DNA of 64,000 bases from Methanobacterium sp. (GCF_016217785.1 NZ_JACRGA010000025.1:186001-250000); one strand, 5' to 3'. Positions 1 to 12,802 are shown, counted from the stretch's first letter. Made by a program: numbers and translations. Notes: a model not told the origin generated them from the letters alone.

Positions 1-406
1 TATCATGATACTTTCCAAATCCAGTGCGTATCAGGATGCAGTCAAAATCCAGATTATCCACATTGTAGTGTTTAAGTGTGGGGGAAAGATCTTCTTCATG
101 GATGAGTTCATCCGGTTTTTTTGGGCAATCCACAATAAGGGGTTTTTTAAAGGTCAATTCAGTAGGATCGTAGGTGAAAATAGAACGTCCGTCCTTTAGG
201 AAATGAGCTGGTGCATCTACATGTGTTCCAGAATGATTTTCAGCAGTTATAACGGAAGTATTGTAACTGTCTCCCACTTTAATCTGATTTTTAGGAGTTA
301 TGGTTATTTTGGCCAGGTCCGGGTGGACTGGTGTGTCTTCAGTGAGGTTGTAGGAGATTCTTATGTACTTATAATCATTCCCAGAATCATTCTTTTTATT
401 TTCCAT
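1..406 (-). CDS. Cyclase family protein (kynurenine formamidase-like), truncated by the window edge
   Basis: Reverse-strand frame from the ATG at 406 stays open to base 1, giving 135 codons of the N-terminal part. The translation contains HSGTHVDAPAHF (residues about 56-67), the metal-binding HxGTHxDxPxHF signature of the cyclase / kynurenine formamidase superfamily (PF04199), preceded by the family-typical opening ISYNLTEDTPVHPD. These are Mn/Zn-dependent amide or lactone hydrolases; the substrate cannot be told from this fragment. The family is usually 200-230 aa, so roughly the last 80 residues lie outside the window. The start follows a weak GGGA sequence. Forward-strand open frames over the same bases are shadows. 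Family assignment is firm, specific reaction is not. Confidence 0.85.
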   Translation of the reverse strand, partial: MENKKNDSGNDYKYIRISYNLTEDTPVHPDLAKITITPKNQIKVGDSYNTSVITAENHSGTHVDAPAHFLKDGRSIFTYDPTELTFKKPLIVDCPKKPDELIHEEDLSPTLKHYNVDNLDFDCILIRTGFGKYHD

Positions 407-527
407 TTTAGTTCCCTATTTTTGTTTTAAAGTGTATGAATTTCAAAGGATCAATTTTCAGGGTAACGTTTCAATGAACTATTATTAAGGGTAAAGTTTC
501 AACGACTCTCTTTTCAAACAAGATTTT

Positions 528-1595
528 TTAAAAAATTTCCCGGCACAACTCCTCAGTTTTAGTCCTTATATCATCAATATGAACTCCCTTAAGCTGGGCA
601 GCTAGCATTGCCCCTCCCGCACCCACACCTTCTTTCACTACCCCCTGGGTGTATTTTTTAAGTCCCTGGTTTTCAGATTTTTCAAATCCAGGATCAACTG
701 CGAAGATGTTTATAGGGGCGATTTGCCTGGCAATGTAGTTTATATCAGCAGTTTCATCAGTGGCCACGAAAATGGTGGTGGCTATGGAAACATCATCAAA
801 ATTAAAATCTTTTGTTGCTTCTTTTAAGAATGCGCATACTGCGGTCATCTGGGTCCCGCCAGCCAGGGTTACTGGTACTGTGCTGCCTGCTGTGATTCCA
901 GCCACTGCAGGGATCATCGGGTCTCCCACTGCCCCCACTGCCTGGAATGGATCCAGGGGGAGGTCATCCATCAAACCAGCAGCTTCCAGGCCGTTTTCAA
1001 CTGTCTGGCGCTTAAGAGTGTGGGGGTTTTCTGGTGTGCTTCCACTGACCTTACCCCATGCTTCATATCCCATGGCTTCCAGAACACCCAGGGCAGTGGT
1101 GGTTCCTGCAGGGGTGCTTTCACCAATTATCAGGTGATCGGTGAGTTTGGAAAGAGTCTTTCCCAGTATTTTTCCCTTATTAAATATTTCCACAGGATTA
1201 CTGACCGCATCACCGGTTATAATATTCCTACCCTGCTTATCATTGATATTCACATAAGGAATTGAGGGTTTAACAGCTGCACCCGCATCAGCAACTAAAA
1301 ATGGGATATTTGCCATTTCAAGTGAGGCTTTGGTTATTACTGCAGGAGTGGGGGCTGCTTCACCACCAACCACGGTTTGCGGGATTTCTGGAAGGCATTG
1401 TGGTGCGCCATGGATTATTAATTCCACATCAGCTGCAGGAGTGTAATCAGTTAATTCAGGTGATGCCCCTGCCCCGGTGATTCCAGGTATTCGTGAAGTT
1501 AAAGTGGTGGCAATAACGCATAAAAATAATGATTCTTTATTCTGTAATTTATGAAGTGTATCTCGTGATCCGAAACTCTTAATAGATTTATCCAT
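528..1595 (-). CDS. CobT-like nicotinate-nucleotide--dimethylbenzimidazole phosphoribosyltransferase family protein (TIGR00303/UPF0284)
   Basis: The 355-aa product resembles the archaeal TIGR00303 family, which is related to bacterial CobT, the enzyme that activates the lower ligand base of cobalamin. It shows the Gly/Pro-rich CobT-like segments, e.g. GITGAGASPELTDYTPAAD near the N-terminus, GESTPAGTTTALGVLEAMGY in the middle and AGGTQMTAVCAFL in the second half. I start it at the ATG at 1595, which has the ribosome binding site GAGGAATT 4 nt upstream; an in-frame start 13 codons earlier has none. It is divergent from kae1-bud32. Several cobalamin genes (cbiB, cbiG, cbiH) are elsewhere in the window, consistent with a corrinoid role. 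The exact base used is unknown; methanogens often use 5-hydroxybenzimidazole. Confidence 0.85.
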   Translation of the reverse strand: MDKSIKSFGSRDTLHKLQNKESLFLCVIATTLTSRIPGITGAGASPELTDYTPAADVELIIHGAPQCLPEIPQTVVGGEAAPTPAVITKASLEMANIPFLVADAGAAVKPSIPYVNINDKQGRNIITGDAVSNPVEIFNKGKILGKTLSKLTDHLIIGESTPAGTTTALGVLEAMGYEAWGKVSGSTPENPHTLKRQTVENGLEAAGLMDDLPLDPFQAVGAVGDPMIPAVAGITAGSTVPVTLAGGTQMTAVCAFLKEATKDFNFDDVSIATTIFVATDETADINYIARQIAPINIFAVDPGFEKSENQGLKKYTQGVVKEGVGAGGAMLAAQLKGVHIDDIRTKTEELCREIF

Positions 1596-1928
1596 ACCAA
1601 TTCCTCTTTTTAAAAATAATTTGAAAAATTCCAACTAAAATTTGTCTGACTATAAAATAGGGTAAGGTTCTATATAAAAATAAATTTCATTTGAGAAATA
1701 AATTGGGATTATCAGTCACTATCTCGGTGAAAATAGAATAAGGATGAAAAAGAGATAATGGGAAAGAAATAATGAAATGGGTGTAAAATCACTTGTAAAA
1801 AAAATCTGGAATATTACAGAGAATCTTTATGATAAATCAATCGGATTATACTCAATTAATTATAAATCTAAAAAATAAGTCATTTACATAAATTAAAATC
1901 ATTTTATGCTATTTAGAGTGTGATACAC
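1596..1928. other. Divergent intergenic region between the cobT-like gene and kae1-bud32
   Basis: About 330 bp of AT-rich DNA between divergent genes, so it must carry both promoters. TATA-like tracts are visible on the forward strand around 1858-1875. No open frame, RNA gene or repeat was recognised. Confidence 0.5.
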
Positions 1929-3563
1929 TTGATATGTATAGGTTTAGAGGGAACAGCGGAAAAAACTGGTGTGGGAATTGTGGATTCAGAAGGGAACATA
2001 CTGGCCCTGCAGGGCCGTGCCCTTCTCCCTGAAAAAGGTGGAATCCATCCCCGTGAGGCAGCCGAACACCATGCTGAAAATCTGGTTCCCCTTATAAAAA
2101 AATCCCTGGAAGAAGCTCATCTGGGTGTGGAGGATTTGGATATGGTGGCCTTTGCACGTGGCCCTGGTCTGGGTCCCGCCCTGCGTACTGTGGCCACTGC
2201 AGCCCGTAGCCTGGCTTTGTCCCTGAACGTGCCAATTGTGGGTGTGAACCACTGTATAGGGCATATAGAGATCGGGAGACTGACTACTGGATGTAAGGAC
2301 CCTCTGACATTATACGTGAGTGGGGGAAACACCCAGGTAACTGCTTTTGATTCTGGACGTTACCAGATATTCGGGGAAACACTGGACATAGCCATAGGAA
2401 ACTGCCTGGATCAGTTCGCCCGTACAGTTGGCCTGGGACATCCCGGGGGCCCCCGTGTAGAGGAGCTGGCTCTTGCATCAGATAATTATCTGAAATTACC
2501 TTACACTGTGAAAGGGATGGATCTATCCTTCTCGGGATTACTCACTGCTGCCATTCGAAAATACGAATCTGGTGCTGCCCTGGAAGATGTATGCTACAGT
2601 TTGCAGGAAACCGCATTTGCCATGCTGGTGGAAGTGACTGAACGGGCACTGGCGCATTCTGAAAAATCCGAAGTTCTACTGGTGGGGGGTGTGGCAGCCA
2701 ACCAGCGTCTGAGGGAGATGCTGGAAGTCATGACCCGTGAACACTACGCTGATTTTTTCATGCCTGAAATGAAGTACTGTGGAGATAATGGCGCCATGAA
2801 CGCCTGGCTGGGGTTGTTAATGCGCCAGCATGGCATGAAACAGGACATTGCCGACACCCGTGTAATGCAGCGCTACCGCACAGACCAGGTAGATATTCCC
2901 TGGATGGAAAAATCAGCCCTTAAACTGGAACTCCCTGGAGACCTGATGGCCAAGGGTGCTGAGGCCAATATCTACCAGGATCAGTACCTGGATGAAGAAG
3001 TGCTGGTAAAAAAGAGGTTGGTTAAGGGGTACAGAATCAGGGAGATTGATGAGTACCTTCGGAAGAAAAGAACCAAAAATGAGGCTAAACTCATGGGAGA
3101 GGCTAAACGCTGCGGAGTGGTTACCCCCCTAATTTTTGATGTGGATCTAAAGGAGAGCACCCTTACCATGGAGAATATCAATGGAAAGGAAGTTAAAGAA
3201 ATTTTCAGTGGTGAAAATATCGAATTATCCGAAATTATTTCCATATCCAGGAGTATTGGTGAAGGTGTGGCCAGGCTCCATGACTGTGGCATAATACATG
3301 GCGATCTCACCACCAGTAACCTAATGCTTAGTGAAAATAAAGAATCTGTGGTGTTCATTGATTTTGGTCTGGGTAAAATATCCCATCTGGTTGAAGATAA
3401 AGGAGTGGATCTTCTGGTATTTAAAAAGGCCATTAACGGTATTCATCATAACATCAGCCAGGAGTGTTTTGATTCCATAATAAAAGGATATGAAGGTGCC
3501 AGGGATTACAAGCAGATAGTGGCCAAAATTGAGGAAATAGAAGGAAGAGGTCGTTATACCTAG
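1929..3563 (+). CDS. Bifunctional Kae1 (N6-threonylcarbamoyladenosine synthase) / Bud32 serine/threonine kinase fusion
   Basis: The N-terminal part (about residues 1-325) is Kae1, the catalytic subunit of KEOPS that makes t6A37 in tRNA. It carries the metal-binding HCIGHIEIG and the GNCLDQFAR and GGVAANQRLREML motifs. The C-terminal part (about 335-544) is the Bud32 kinase/ATPase: KGAEANIY Gly-rich entry, KKRLVKGYR with the catalytic Lys, IIHGDLTTSNLML catalytic loop and FIDFGLGKIS metal-binding motif. The fusion is known in Methanocaldococcus and relatives. I chose the TTG at 1929 because the known homologue begins MICLGLEGTAEKTGVG; a GTG at 1920 adds three residues and is the alternative. 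The other KEOPS subunits (Pcc1, Cgi121) were not seen here. Confidence 0.95.
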   Translation: MICIGLEGTAEKTGVGIVDSEGNILALQGRALLPEKGGIHPREAAEHHAENLVPLIKKSLEEAHLGVEDLDMVAFARGPGLGPALRTVATAARSLALSLNVPIVGVNHCIGHIEIGRLTTGCKDPLTLYVSGGNTQVTAFDSGRYQIFGETLDIAIGNCLDQFARTVGLGHPGGPRVEELALASDNYLKLPYTVKGMDLSFSGLLTAAIRKYESGAALEDVCYSLQETAFAMLVEVTERALAHSEKSEVLLVGGVAANQRLREMLEVMTREHYADFFMPEMKYCGDNGAMNAWLGLLMRQHGMKQDIADTRVMQRYRTDQVDIPWMEKSALKLELPGDLMAKGAEANIYQDQYLDEEVLVKKRLVKGYRIREIDEYLRKKRTKNEAKLMGEAKRCGVVTPLIFDVDLKESTLTMENINGKEVKEIFSGENIELSEIISISRSIGEGVARLHDCGIIHGDLTTSNLMLSENKESVVFIDFGLGKISHLVEDKGVDLLVFKKAINGIHHNISQECFDSIIKGYEGARDYKQIVAKIEEIEGRGRYT

Positions 3564-3770
3564 ACTCCTGAATATATTGTGATAAGTTATAAGTTATATC
3601 TAATAAGTTATAAGTTATAATTTTCAACTATCAAAAACTTGTTTTGAATATAATTTAAATTGAATATGAAAAAATTGGAATTTAAAATAATAATAATAAA
3701 TAAAATTAAAGATACAAAAAGAGAAATTAAAATAAAAAAGGAATGATTTGAGGATATTTAATCCAAAAAT

Positions 3771-5675
<1,905 letters not shown>

Positions 5676-5722
5676 GTTTTCTTCACCTCTAGATTTTTAT
5701 AATTCTTTATTTGCATGAAATA

Positions 5723-5734
5723 ACTTGATATATC
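5723..5734 (-). promoter_or_regulatory. TATA-like element for acs
   Basis: On the reverse strand this reads TGATATATCAAG, about 50 nt upstream of the acs start. A transcript starting about 25 nt downstream would leave a leader of some 25-30 nt containing the GAGGTGA ribosome binding site. Assigned by position and sequence only. Confidence 0.4.
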
Positions 5735-6140
5735 AGCTCAATCATTAAACTATCTCATCAGAATTCTTGATGGGCTGTATAATATTCATTCCTTTAATTT
5801 TATTACTAATGGGCAAACTTTTTATTGACTATGATGAAATGATTCCTTGGTTTAATTTTAGAACTTAAAACTATTTAGAAATTGTTTTACCGGAATTTAG
5901 TGCCATATTAATTAAAAATTAAAAATTGCAATGCCTGTTTATATATTTATCCCCAACTTATACAAGTCTTAGATCGGTTCTTAAGTCAAAATATCATTCT
6001 GACAATCTTTTAGAGGAATTAAGAAGTATATAAATACATATGTATTATCAATAGTACCTAGTTATGGTAAGTTTTATACACTCATAACAACCATAGATGT
6101 GTTAATAAACAATTGTATTGCAATTATTCTGGTGGATCAT
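5735..6140. other. Divergent intergenic region between acs and rdgB
   Basis: About 400 bp of non-coding DNA. It holds a good forward TATA-type box at 6027-6035 (TATATAAAT), which would give a leader of about 80 nt for rdgB. Nothing else was recognised. Confidence 0.4.
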
Positions 6141-6725
6141 ATGAGCAAGAATGAAGATCCTTTATACATAACATTTATAACCGGTAACCAACACAAAGTA
6201 AAAGAAGCTCAAGGAATCTTCCACCAGTTCAATATCCAGGTGGAACACATAGACCTGGGATACCCTGAAATTCAGGGAGAGCTGGCCGATGTGGCTTGCT
6301 TTGGCGCCAAAGATGCTGCCAGGCGACTTGGAAGACCAGTTATCGTTGAAGACGCAGGGCTGTTTATAAAGGCTCTTAAATGGTTTCCAGGTACTTATTC
6401 GTCATATGTACAGGACACCCTGGGCAATCAAGGCATTTTAAAACTGATGAATAATGTCAAGGACCGTTACGCCGAGTTCAGGTCGGTAATTGGGTTTGCA
6501 ACACCCAAAACCGAGCCCGAGACTTTTTTAGGTGTAGTCGGGGGACAAATAGCACATCAGGAAAAAGGAAAGTATGGTTTCGCCTACGATCCAATTTTCA
6601 TACCAGAAGGATACCCTCTGACCTTTGGTGAACTTACACGGGATGAGAAGAATGAATTCTCCCATCGCCGCCGGTCACTGGAAAGTTTTGCCCATTGGTA
6701 TAATGATCAGTTAAACAGCGAATAA
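6141..6725 (+). CDS. XTP/dITP diphosphatase (RdgB/HAM1 family)
   Basis: Housekeeping pyrophosphatase that removes deaminated purine nucleotides (XTP, dITP, ITP) from the pool. It shows the substrate-binding FITGNQHKVKEAQGIF at the N-terminus, IVEDAGLFIKAL with the catalytic Asp, GTYSSYV, and the C-terminal GFAYDPIFIPEG and SHRRRSLESF motifs. The product is 194 aa, the normal size. An open frame extends 14 codons upstream, but the ATG at 6141 has GGTGG just before it and gives the conserved N-terminal spacing, so I chose it. It lies in the kae1/rdgB/rps15/recJ neighbourhood often kept in archaea. Confidence 0.93.
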   Translation: MSKNEDPLYITFITGNQHKVKEAQGIFHQFNIQVEHIDLGYPEIQGELADVACFGAKDAARRLGRPVIVEDAGLFIKALKWFPGTYSSYVQDTLGNQGILKLMNNVKDRYAEFRSVIGFATPKTEPETFLGVVGGQIAHQEKGKYGFAYDPIFIPEGYPLTFGELTRDEKNEFSHRRRSLESFAHWYNDQLNSE

Positions 6726-6850
6726 CCAGACTGAGAGCTTGGATTATATTAATAATGTCCCAAATTAAAGATGGGAGCTTATTAAAATTGAATTTAAGTA
6801 ATTAATGAACTTGAATTAAAATTATATCTAAATGAAGCCATAAATCTGAA

Positions 6851-6873
6851 AAATATATTTAAAATATATTTAA
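6851..6873 (+). promoter_or_regulatory. TATA-type promoter for the rps15-recJ operon
   Basis: Two overlapping AAATATATTT boxes sit 40-60 nt upstream of the S15 start. Either would place the transcript start about 15-35 nt before the ATG, leaving room for the AGAGGTGAT ribosome binding site. Positional inference. Confidence 0.4.
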
Positions 6874-6912
6874 ATTGCTAGTTTAGATTTAACAGAATTA
6901 AGAGGTGATTTG

Positions 6913-7314
6913 ATGGCAGCAAAGCCTGATTGGGTTGAATATTCAACCGAAGAAATTGAAGAGATCATACTGAAACTTAGAAAAGAAGGAAAATCAACCA
7001 GTGTTATTGGAGTTATACTACGAGATCAGTACGGAATTCCAGATGTTAAAAGCGTAACTGATATGAAGATAACCAAGATCCTGGAAAACCACGGCCAGGG
7101 AGAAGAATACCCTGAGGACCTAATGAACCTCATCCGTAAGGCAGTGAACATCCGGGACCATCTCCAGGAAAATCCAAAGGACTTGCACACCAAAAGAGGT
7201 CTGCAACTGGTGGAATCTAGGATCAGGAGACTGGTGAAGTACTATACCAAGGAAGGAGTGCTCCCTGAAGGATGGAGATATGACCCCAAAAAAGCAGCAC
7301 TACTTGTTAAATAG
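6913..7314 (+). CDS. rps15: 30S ribosomal protein S15 (archaeal uS15)
   Basis: 133-aa archaeal/eukaryotic-type S15 with the N-terminal extension WVEYSTEEIEEIILKLRKEG and the rRNA-binding core ending DLHTKRGLQLVESRIRRLVKYY. It binds helix 22 of 16S rRNA in the small-subunit platform. A TTG precedes the ATG directly; the ATG at 6913 follows AGAGGTGAT at the right distance and is preferred. Its last 35 nt overlap the start of the RecJ-like gene in another frame, so the two are certainly co-transcribed. The S15-RecJ pairing is widely conserved in archaea. Confidence 0.96.
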   Translation: MAAKPDWVEYSTEEIEEIILKLRKEGKSTSVIGVILRDQYGIPDVKSVTDMKITKILENHGQGEEYPEDLMNLIRKAVNIRDHLQENPKDLHTKRGLQLVESRIRRLVKYYTKEGVLPEGWRYDPKKAALLVK

Positions 7315-8635
7315 GGCTGAAGAAGCTTCTAAACTCCTGAAGGAGCATTTAGATAAGGATCATGTGGTGAGAGTTATCTCCCACAATGATGCTGATGGCA
7401 TATCCGCTGCAGGTGTTATCTGCAATGCCATCTCCCAGGAAGGTGGGAAGTTCCATGTTACCATGGTTCCCCGCCTTAATGAGGAAACCCTGGATCGGCT
7501 TTCCAGGGAGAAATACAAACTTTTCTTTTTCTGTGACATGGGAAGTGGTTACGTAAATCGGATTGGCCGGCTTAATGGCCAGGCTGTAATCGCCGACCAC
7601 CACCAGACCATGGACAGCACTGGAGATGATGAGGAAACCCTGGTGCACGTGAATCCCCATTTATTCGGACTGGACGGAACCCGGGATGTTAGTGCATCTG
7701 GAGTAACTTATCTTACTGTAAAACCCCTTGAAAAGGTTGAACTATCCGGAATGGCTCTGGTTGGTGCATTTGGAGATATGCAGTACGCTGATGGTTTTAC
7801 TGGTGTGAATAAGACCATACTTTCCGAGGCCACTGACGCCGGTGTGGTTGAAGAACACGAAGATCTGAAAATATCCTCCAAAGATGACCCCCTGAATAAA
7901 GCTCTAGCCCACACATTCCAGCCAGGAATCCCTGGAATCTCCGGGAATCCCGAGGGAAGTCAGGCTTTCCTGGAAAAGATTGGTATATCATACGGTATTA
8001 AATTCACAGACCTGGCTAATGAGGAGAAAGACTTTCTCACCGAACACTTGATAAAACTGAATCCAAAAATATTCGGCGCAGTGTACAGTATGCCTCAAGA
8101 AGATCCAGCACTGCGAAATTTAGAGGATTACGCTCTGATTCTGGATGCATGTGGTAAGAATAAAAACTACGCTGTTGGATTAAGTATCTGCCTGGGTGAA
8201 AGGGAATCTGCTATAACCGAAGGTGTGGAATTTTTAAGTAAATACCGTGAATCTCTGATTAGAGGTGTAAGCTGGATCCGAAGAGAGGGTTCCCAGGAAA
8301 TGGAGTATGTGCAATATCTTTACACGGAAGATAAGGAAAATAAAAAGATCATGGGGACTTTAGCATCTTTAGGTATTGATCTTGAGATTTTAAACTCTCA
8401 GAAACCGGTTATAACCCTTTCCCGCATGCACAATCAGGTTAAAATTTCTGGTCGTACAACCCTTGAAATGACACAACGAGGAGTTAACCTGGGTTTTGCA
8501 CTTGAACAGGCAGCTAAAAGCTTTAACGGTGCTGGTGGTGGGCATAATATTGCTGCAGGCGCAGTGGTACCCTACAAGGAACTGGAAAACTTCAAAAACT
8601 TGGTAAATGATATTGTAAGTACACAAGTTAGTTAA
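7280..8635 (+). CDS. Archaeal RecJ-like DHH-family single-strand nuclease
   Basis: 451-aa DHH/DHHA1 phosphoesterase. Motif I is SHNDADGISAAGV, the DHH motif is VIADHHQTM, and the C-terminal DHHA1 part ends in GGGHNIAAGAVV. Archaeal RecJ homologues (GAN type) bind GINS at the replication fork or act as 5'-3' or 3'-5' exonucleases. The chosen ATG at 7280 lies within the S15 gene and has GGATGGAG just upstream; a TTG at 7304 would shorten the overlap but has no visible ribosome binding site. DHH residues are intact, so it is predicted active. Its polarity and RNA versus DNA preference cannot be read from the sequence. Confidence 0.9.
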   Translation: MTPKKQHYLLNRAEEASKLLKEHLDKDHVVRVISHNDADGISAAGVICNAISQEGGKFHVTMVPRLNEETLDRLSREKYKLFFFCDMGSGYVNRIGRLNGQAVIADHHQTMDSTGDDEETLVHVNPHLFGLDGTRDVSASGVTYLTVKPLEKVELSGMALVGAFGDMQYADGFTGVNKTILSEATDAGVVEEHEDLKISSKDDPLNKALAHTFQPGIPGISGNPEGSQAFLEKIGISYGIKFTDLANEEKDFLTEHLIKLNPKIFGAVYSMPQEDPALRNLEDYALILDACGKNKNYAVGLSICLGERESAITEGVEFLSKYRESLIRGVSWIRREGSQEMEYVQYLYTEDKENKKIMGTLASLGIDLEILNSQKPVITLSRMHNQVKISGRTTLEMTQRGVNLGFALEQAAKSFNGAGGGHNIAAGAVVPYKELENFKNLVNDIVSTQVS

Positions 8636-8783
8636 AACCGGGATATCAGATTTACCTGGAAAACCAACGAAAAGATATAATCAGGATGAATTAGGATTAA
8701 ATTAAATTGAGATATTTCCCTGGGATTGAGATGTTCAGGGGAACATTCTCTCCAATTAAGAATAGTTAAACTGAGGCATTTTC

Positions 8784-9984
<1,201 letters not shown>

Positions 9985-10137
9985 ATTGAACATATTAATC
10001 AGATATCCCTTGACCGGATTCGAAAGAAGGGATTATAAGCTCAAAATGATACAAAAAAATCAGTGTAATGTTTCTTCCAATATTCATATTATCTTATAAT
10101 CCAATGACACAAGAAATTTCTATTTTTAATTCAGGTG

Positions 10138-11835
10138 ATGGTTATTACAGATTCAAATCAGGGTTCAATTAGACTGCCGGAAAAAGTAAAAGATCCCCTG
10201 TGTATTCTAATCATAATCACCACCATTGTTGCTATTTTTCTATCTGCAGTGCAGATTATGATCGGGGTGAATTACTTCGATGTTTTCACCTACCTGAATG
10301 TAGCCCTGCACTACTCCGGCGTGGTAGCTGGAAGCACCAATATGACCGCAGTGCCACCACTCATGCCCTTTTTAACATCTCTGATTTTCCGGGCAGGATT
10401 CGTATCCAGTAGTGTTATAATCATATTAAACGCCATTATATTCATTTTCGGAGTTATGGGATTATATTTGCTATTAAATGAGCGTTTTAATAAAATACAA
10501 AGCTTCACTGCATGTTTAATCTACATTTCACTCCCCCTGGTATTTTCGTGGGCAGCCAGTGGCTCCATTGATGTGCCTGCAATTTCATTCTCGATCTGGA
10601 CCATATATTTCATGGTCAGAGGGGTAGAAAAGGATTCAAAATACTTATACCTGGTTATCCCCATGCTGGCAGTGGCCATTCTCACCAGATACACCACTGC
10701 CCTTTTAATAATCCCACTTTTCTTTTATTTCATTGTAGGTACCCATTTCCTCCAGAACGTCAAAAAACATTTAAAACAGATTATTATTCCTTTAGGAATT
10801 TTAACACCCGTTTTAATCTATGCTTACCTTAAAATTAGTTATTTTAGCTGTTTGGTTTTCCTAATCATCAATCCGTTATTATTTGGGAAATCCTTCGGTG
10901 TGGGAGATGCAGCCTACAACCCGGATAACCTGTACTACCTACATAATCTACTGAACTACATTGCTGTTGGACCGGTTAAAGGAAGTTACTATCAAATATT
11001 AAGCCCTAGCCAAGGATCTACATCGATTTTAGCCTACATAATTGCCATATTCGTTTTGTGTGGTCTTGGAATATATATTTACACCATTTTAAAAAAGAAG
11101 CTAAAAGCAATGGATGGTGTGTCTAAATGGTCCATTGTCCAGGTAATATTACTGGGAATTTTAGTGTTTGCTGGGTTTTTAAGCTTTTCTGGAGCACCTT
11201 ATCTGGTGACTGATATTATGGTCCTTTCTATCTGTCTTTTGATCTACAAATTATTGCATGATGTGGAAGGAGAGAATTTGAAGATGGATTTACTCTTCCT
11301 CTTGTGGTTTTTCACCTTCTTCATAATGCACAGTGTAACACCGGTAAAGGTGGACAGATATCTCATTACCGTGGCTCCCGCCCTTACCTACTTTATTTTC
11401 CTGGGTTTAAGCATCCTCATCGAAAGGTATAAATCCAGAATTAAAAGGGACTCTTTAAAGTCATGGGGATTGTATTTAATTGTGGGCCTGGTATTTTTAT
11501 CTTCAACTGCAGTTACCTTCGCAGGTCATACCCCCAACACCTGTTTAATTAAGTACGTTGAACCCACTGCTCAATGGCTGGATGACTATGATCCACAATA
11601 CCAGGATAAAATCATTTTTTCAGATTACAGCCCAGCAGTGTCATGGAGTATGAGAAAAATGGTGATTACCGGGGTTTTAAGAGACTATAACAATGTTGAT
11701 GAGTTTTCTTCCATGTTAATTGATTCAGATGCAGAATATTACATAGATGTTTTAAGTGAAACTAAACCCTCACTCCAGGGTTATCGTGTGATAAATAAAA
11801 CTGATCTGATTACAATTTACCAAAGGATCCATTAG
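10138..11835 (+). CDS. Polytopic membrane glycosyltransferase, GT39/ArnT-like
   Basis: 565-aa protein with about a dozen hydrophobic segments and a C-terminal extracytoplasmic part. The first membrane helix is followed by NYFDVFTYLNVALHY, placed where ArnT/PMT-like lipid-phosphate-sugar-dependent enzymes carry their acidic catalytic residue. The segment LTRYTTALLIIPLFF also fits the family. Such proteins transfer a sugar from a polyprenyl phosphate donor to a surface substrate. Donor and acceptor are unknown. GTG at 10135 and ATG at 10138 are both possible starts. It sits alone between housekeeping genes and the more variable region that follows. Confidence 0.65.
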   Translation: MVITDSNQGSIRLPEKVKDPLCILIIITTIVAIFLSAVQIMIGVNYFDVFTYLNVALHYSGVVAGSTNMTAVPPLMPFLTSLIFRAGFVSSSVIIILNAIIFIFGVMGLYLLLNERFNKIQSFTACLIYISLPLVFSWAASGSIDVPAISFSIWTIYFMVRGVEKDSKYLYLVIPMLAVAILTRYTTALLIIPLFFYFIVGTHFLQNVKKHLKQIIIPLGILTPVLIYAYLKISYFSCLVFLIINPLLFGKSFGVGDAAYNPDNLYYLHNLLNYIAVGPVKGSYYQILSPSQGSTSILAYIIAIFVLCGLGIYIYTILKKKLKAMDGVSKWSIVQVILLGILVFAGFLSFSGAPYLVTDIMVLSICLLIYKLLHDVEGENLKMDLLFLLWFFTFFIMHSVTPVKVDRYLITVAPALTYFIFLGLSILIERYKSRIKRDSLKSWGLYLIVGLVFLSSTAVTFAGHTPNTCLIKYVEPTAQWLDDYDPQYQDKIIFSDYSPAVSWSMRKMVITGVLRDYNNVDEFSSMLIDSDAEYYIDVLSETKPSLQGYRVINKTDLITIYQRIH

Positions 11836-11938
11836 AATCTATCCATATTGAAATCCCTGTGGCAATTCATTGAGTTTTAAGGTTTTTTATTTGAATAAAC
11901 TCCATTAATTCTATTATATCCTATTTTATCGGACTGAC

Positions 11939-12802
11939 TCATTCTGAACTCACATATTTCAATTCACCCCCACAACTGCAACTGGAGAAATCATATGGCG
12001 CTTCATCTTCAAGAAGAGGATATAATTCATTACAAGCCTCACATAGCAAAAGACCAGCATAATACTTTTTATTCACTAAGGCTGTGATATCGGTGTTTAG
12101 GATTTTAAATAATGTATTATAAGCTCTTAAAACATCTTCAGCACCAATATATTTGCTGTCAGATAATACTGCACTACAGTGTGCCATAAGCACCAGCACC
12201 TTTTCAAGCTCCAGGTTAAAGCTAGTCTCCTTTTCACCATGATCTTCAAATAAAAATGAAATGAACAGATTATGAAGATTTTTAAAGAAAATTAAGGCAT
12301 CTTCATCCCAATAAACCCCTTTAATACACTGAAAAAAGTCATCCCCCAAAAACAAGCTACCCTTAAAAACATTGAATATATCCAATCCCCCTAGTAGCCG
12401 TTCCAGGAGATCACTTTTATGCAAGGCCCATAAATCATCCATCACCAAGTCCCGGCCCAGATGGAGTGCATACAGTTTTTCCAGGAAAATATGCAACTTA
12501 CGAAATGTATCATAACTAACTGAATAACCATTAACAGACTTACCCGGCTGCATCCCGTTCTTAATAACCTGCATCAAAACTAAACTCTCTGGAACTGATT
12601 TACTGGAATGATCCATGATGCTTAGAGGATTTTTCCAGTTTCGATGTACTTTGAATAAGGATTCCCAAACATGTTCATCCCATAAATGCATGAAATACTT
12701 TAAAACTGGGAAAACACCATTAATATGGGCAAATTCGTGTATAAAGTTTTTGTAGATGGTTTCTAATTCCAGATTATGATAATTATTATTCTCACCATCC
12801 AT
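11939..12802 (-). CDS. Unrecognised protein with a C-terminal zinc ribbon
   Basis: About 287 aa, mostly alpha-helical by composition, without membrane segments. I do not recognise the N-terminal 250 residues. The C-terminus holds CEACNELY...CSCGGELKYV, a CxxC...CxC ribbon ending in GGELKY. The DUF4013 protein on the other strand (13574-14938) carries a closely similar ribbon (CEKCGGYYELQPGESPEDFE then CECGGKLKY). The start is uncertain: several in-frame ATGs lie within 30 nt, and I chose the one at 12802 because GGTGAT lies just before it. Nothing in the sequence gives a function. Confidence 0.6.
   Translation of the reverse strand: MDGENNNYHNLELETIYKNFIHEFAHINGVFPVLKYFMHLWDEHVWESLFKVHRNWKNPLSIMDHSSKSVPESLVLMQVIKNGMQPGKSVNGYSVSYDTFRKLHIFLEKLYALHLGRDLVMDDLWALHKSDLLERLLGGLDIFNVFKGSLFLGDDFFQCIKGVYWDEDALIFFKNLHNLFISFLFEDHGEKETSFNLELEKVLVLMAHCSAVLSDSKYIGAEDVLRAYNTLFKILNTDITALVNKKYYAGLLLCEACNELYPLLEDEAPYDFSSCSCGGELKYVSSE

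Noticed and set aside
5..430. Two forward open frames at the left edge
   Set aside because: They lie over the reverse-strand cyclase-family gene, whose HSGTHVDAPAHF motif is clear; the forward translations are Cys/Phe-rich and match nothing.
3575..3620. Repeated ATAAGTTATAAGTTATA after kae1-bud32
   Set aside because: Simple low-complexity repetition in an AT-rich spacer between convergent genes; no further evidence of function.
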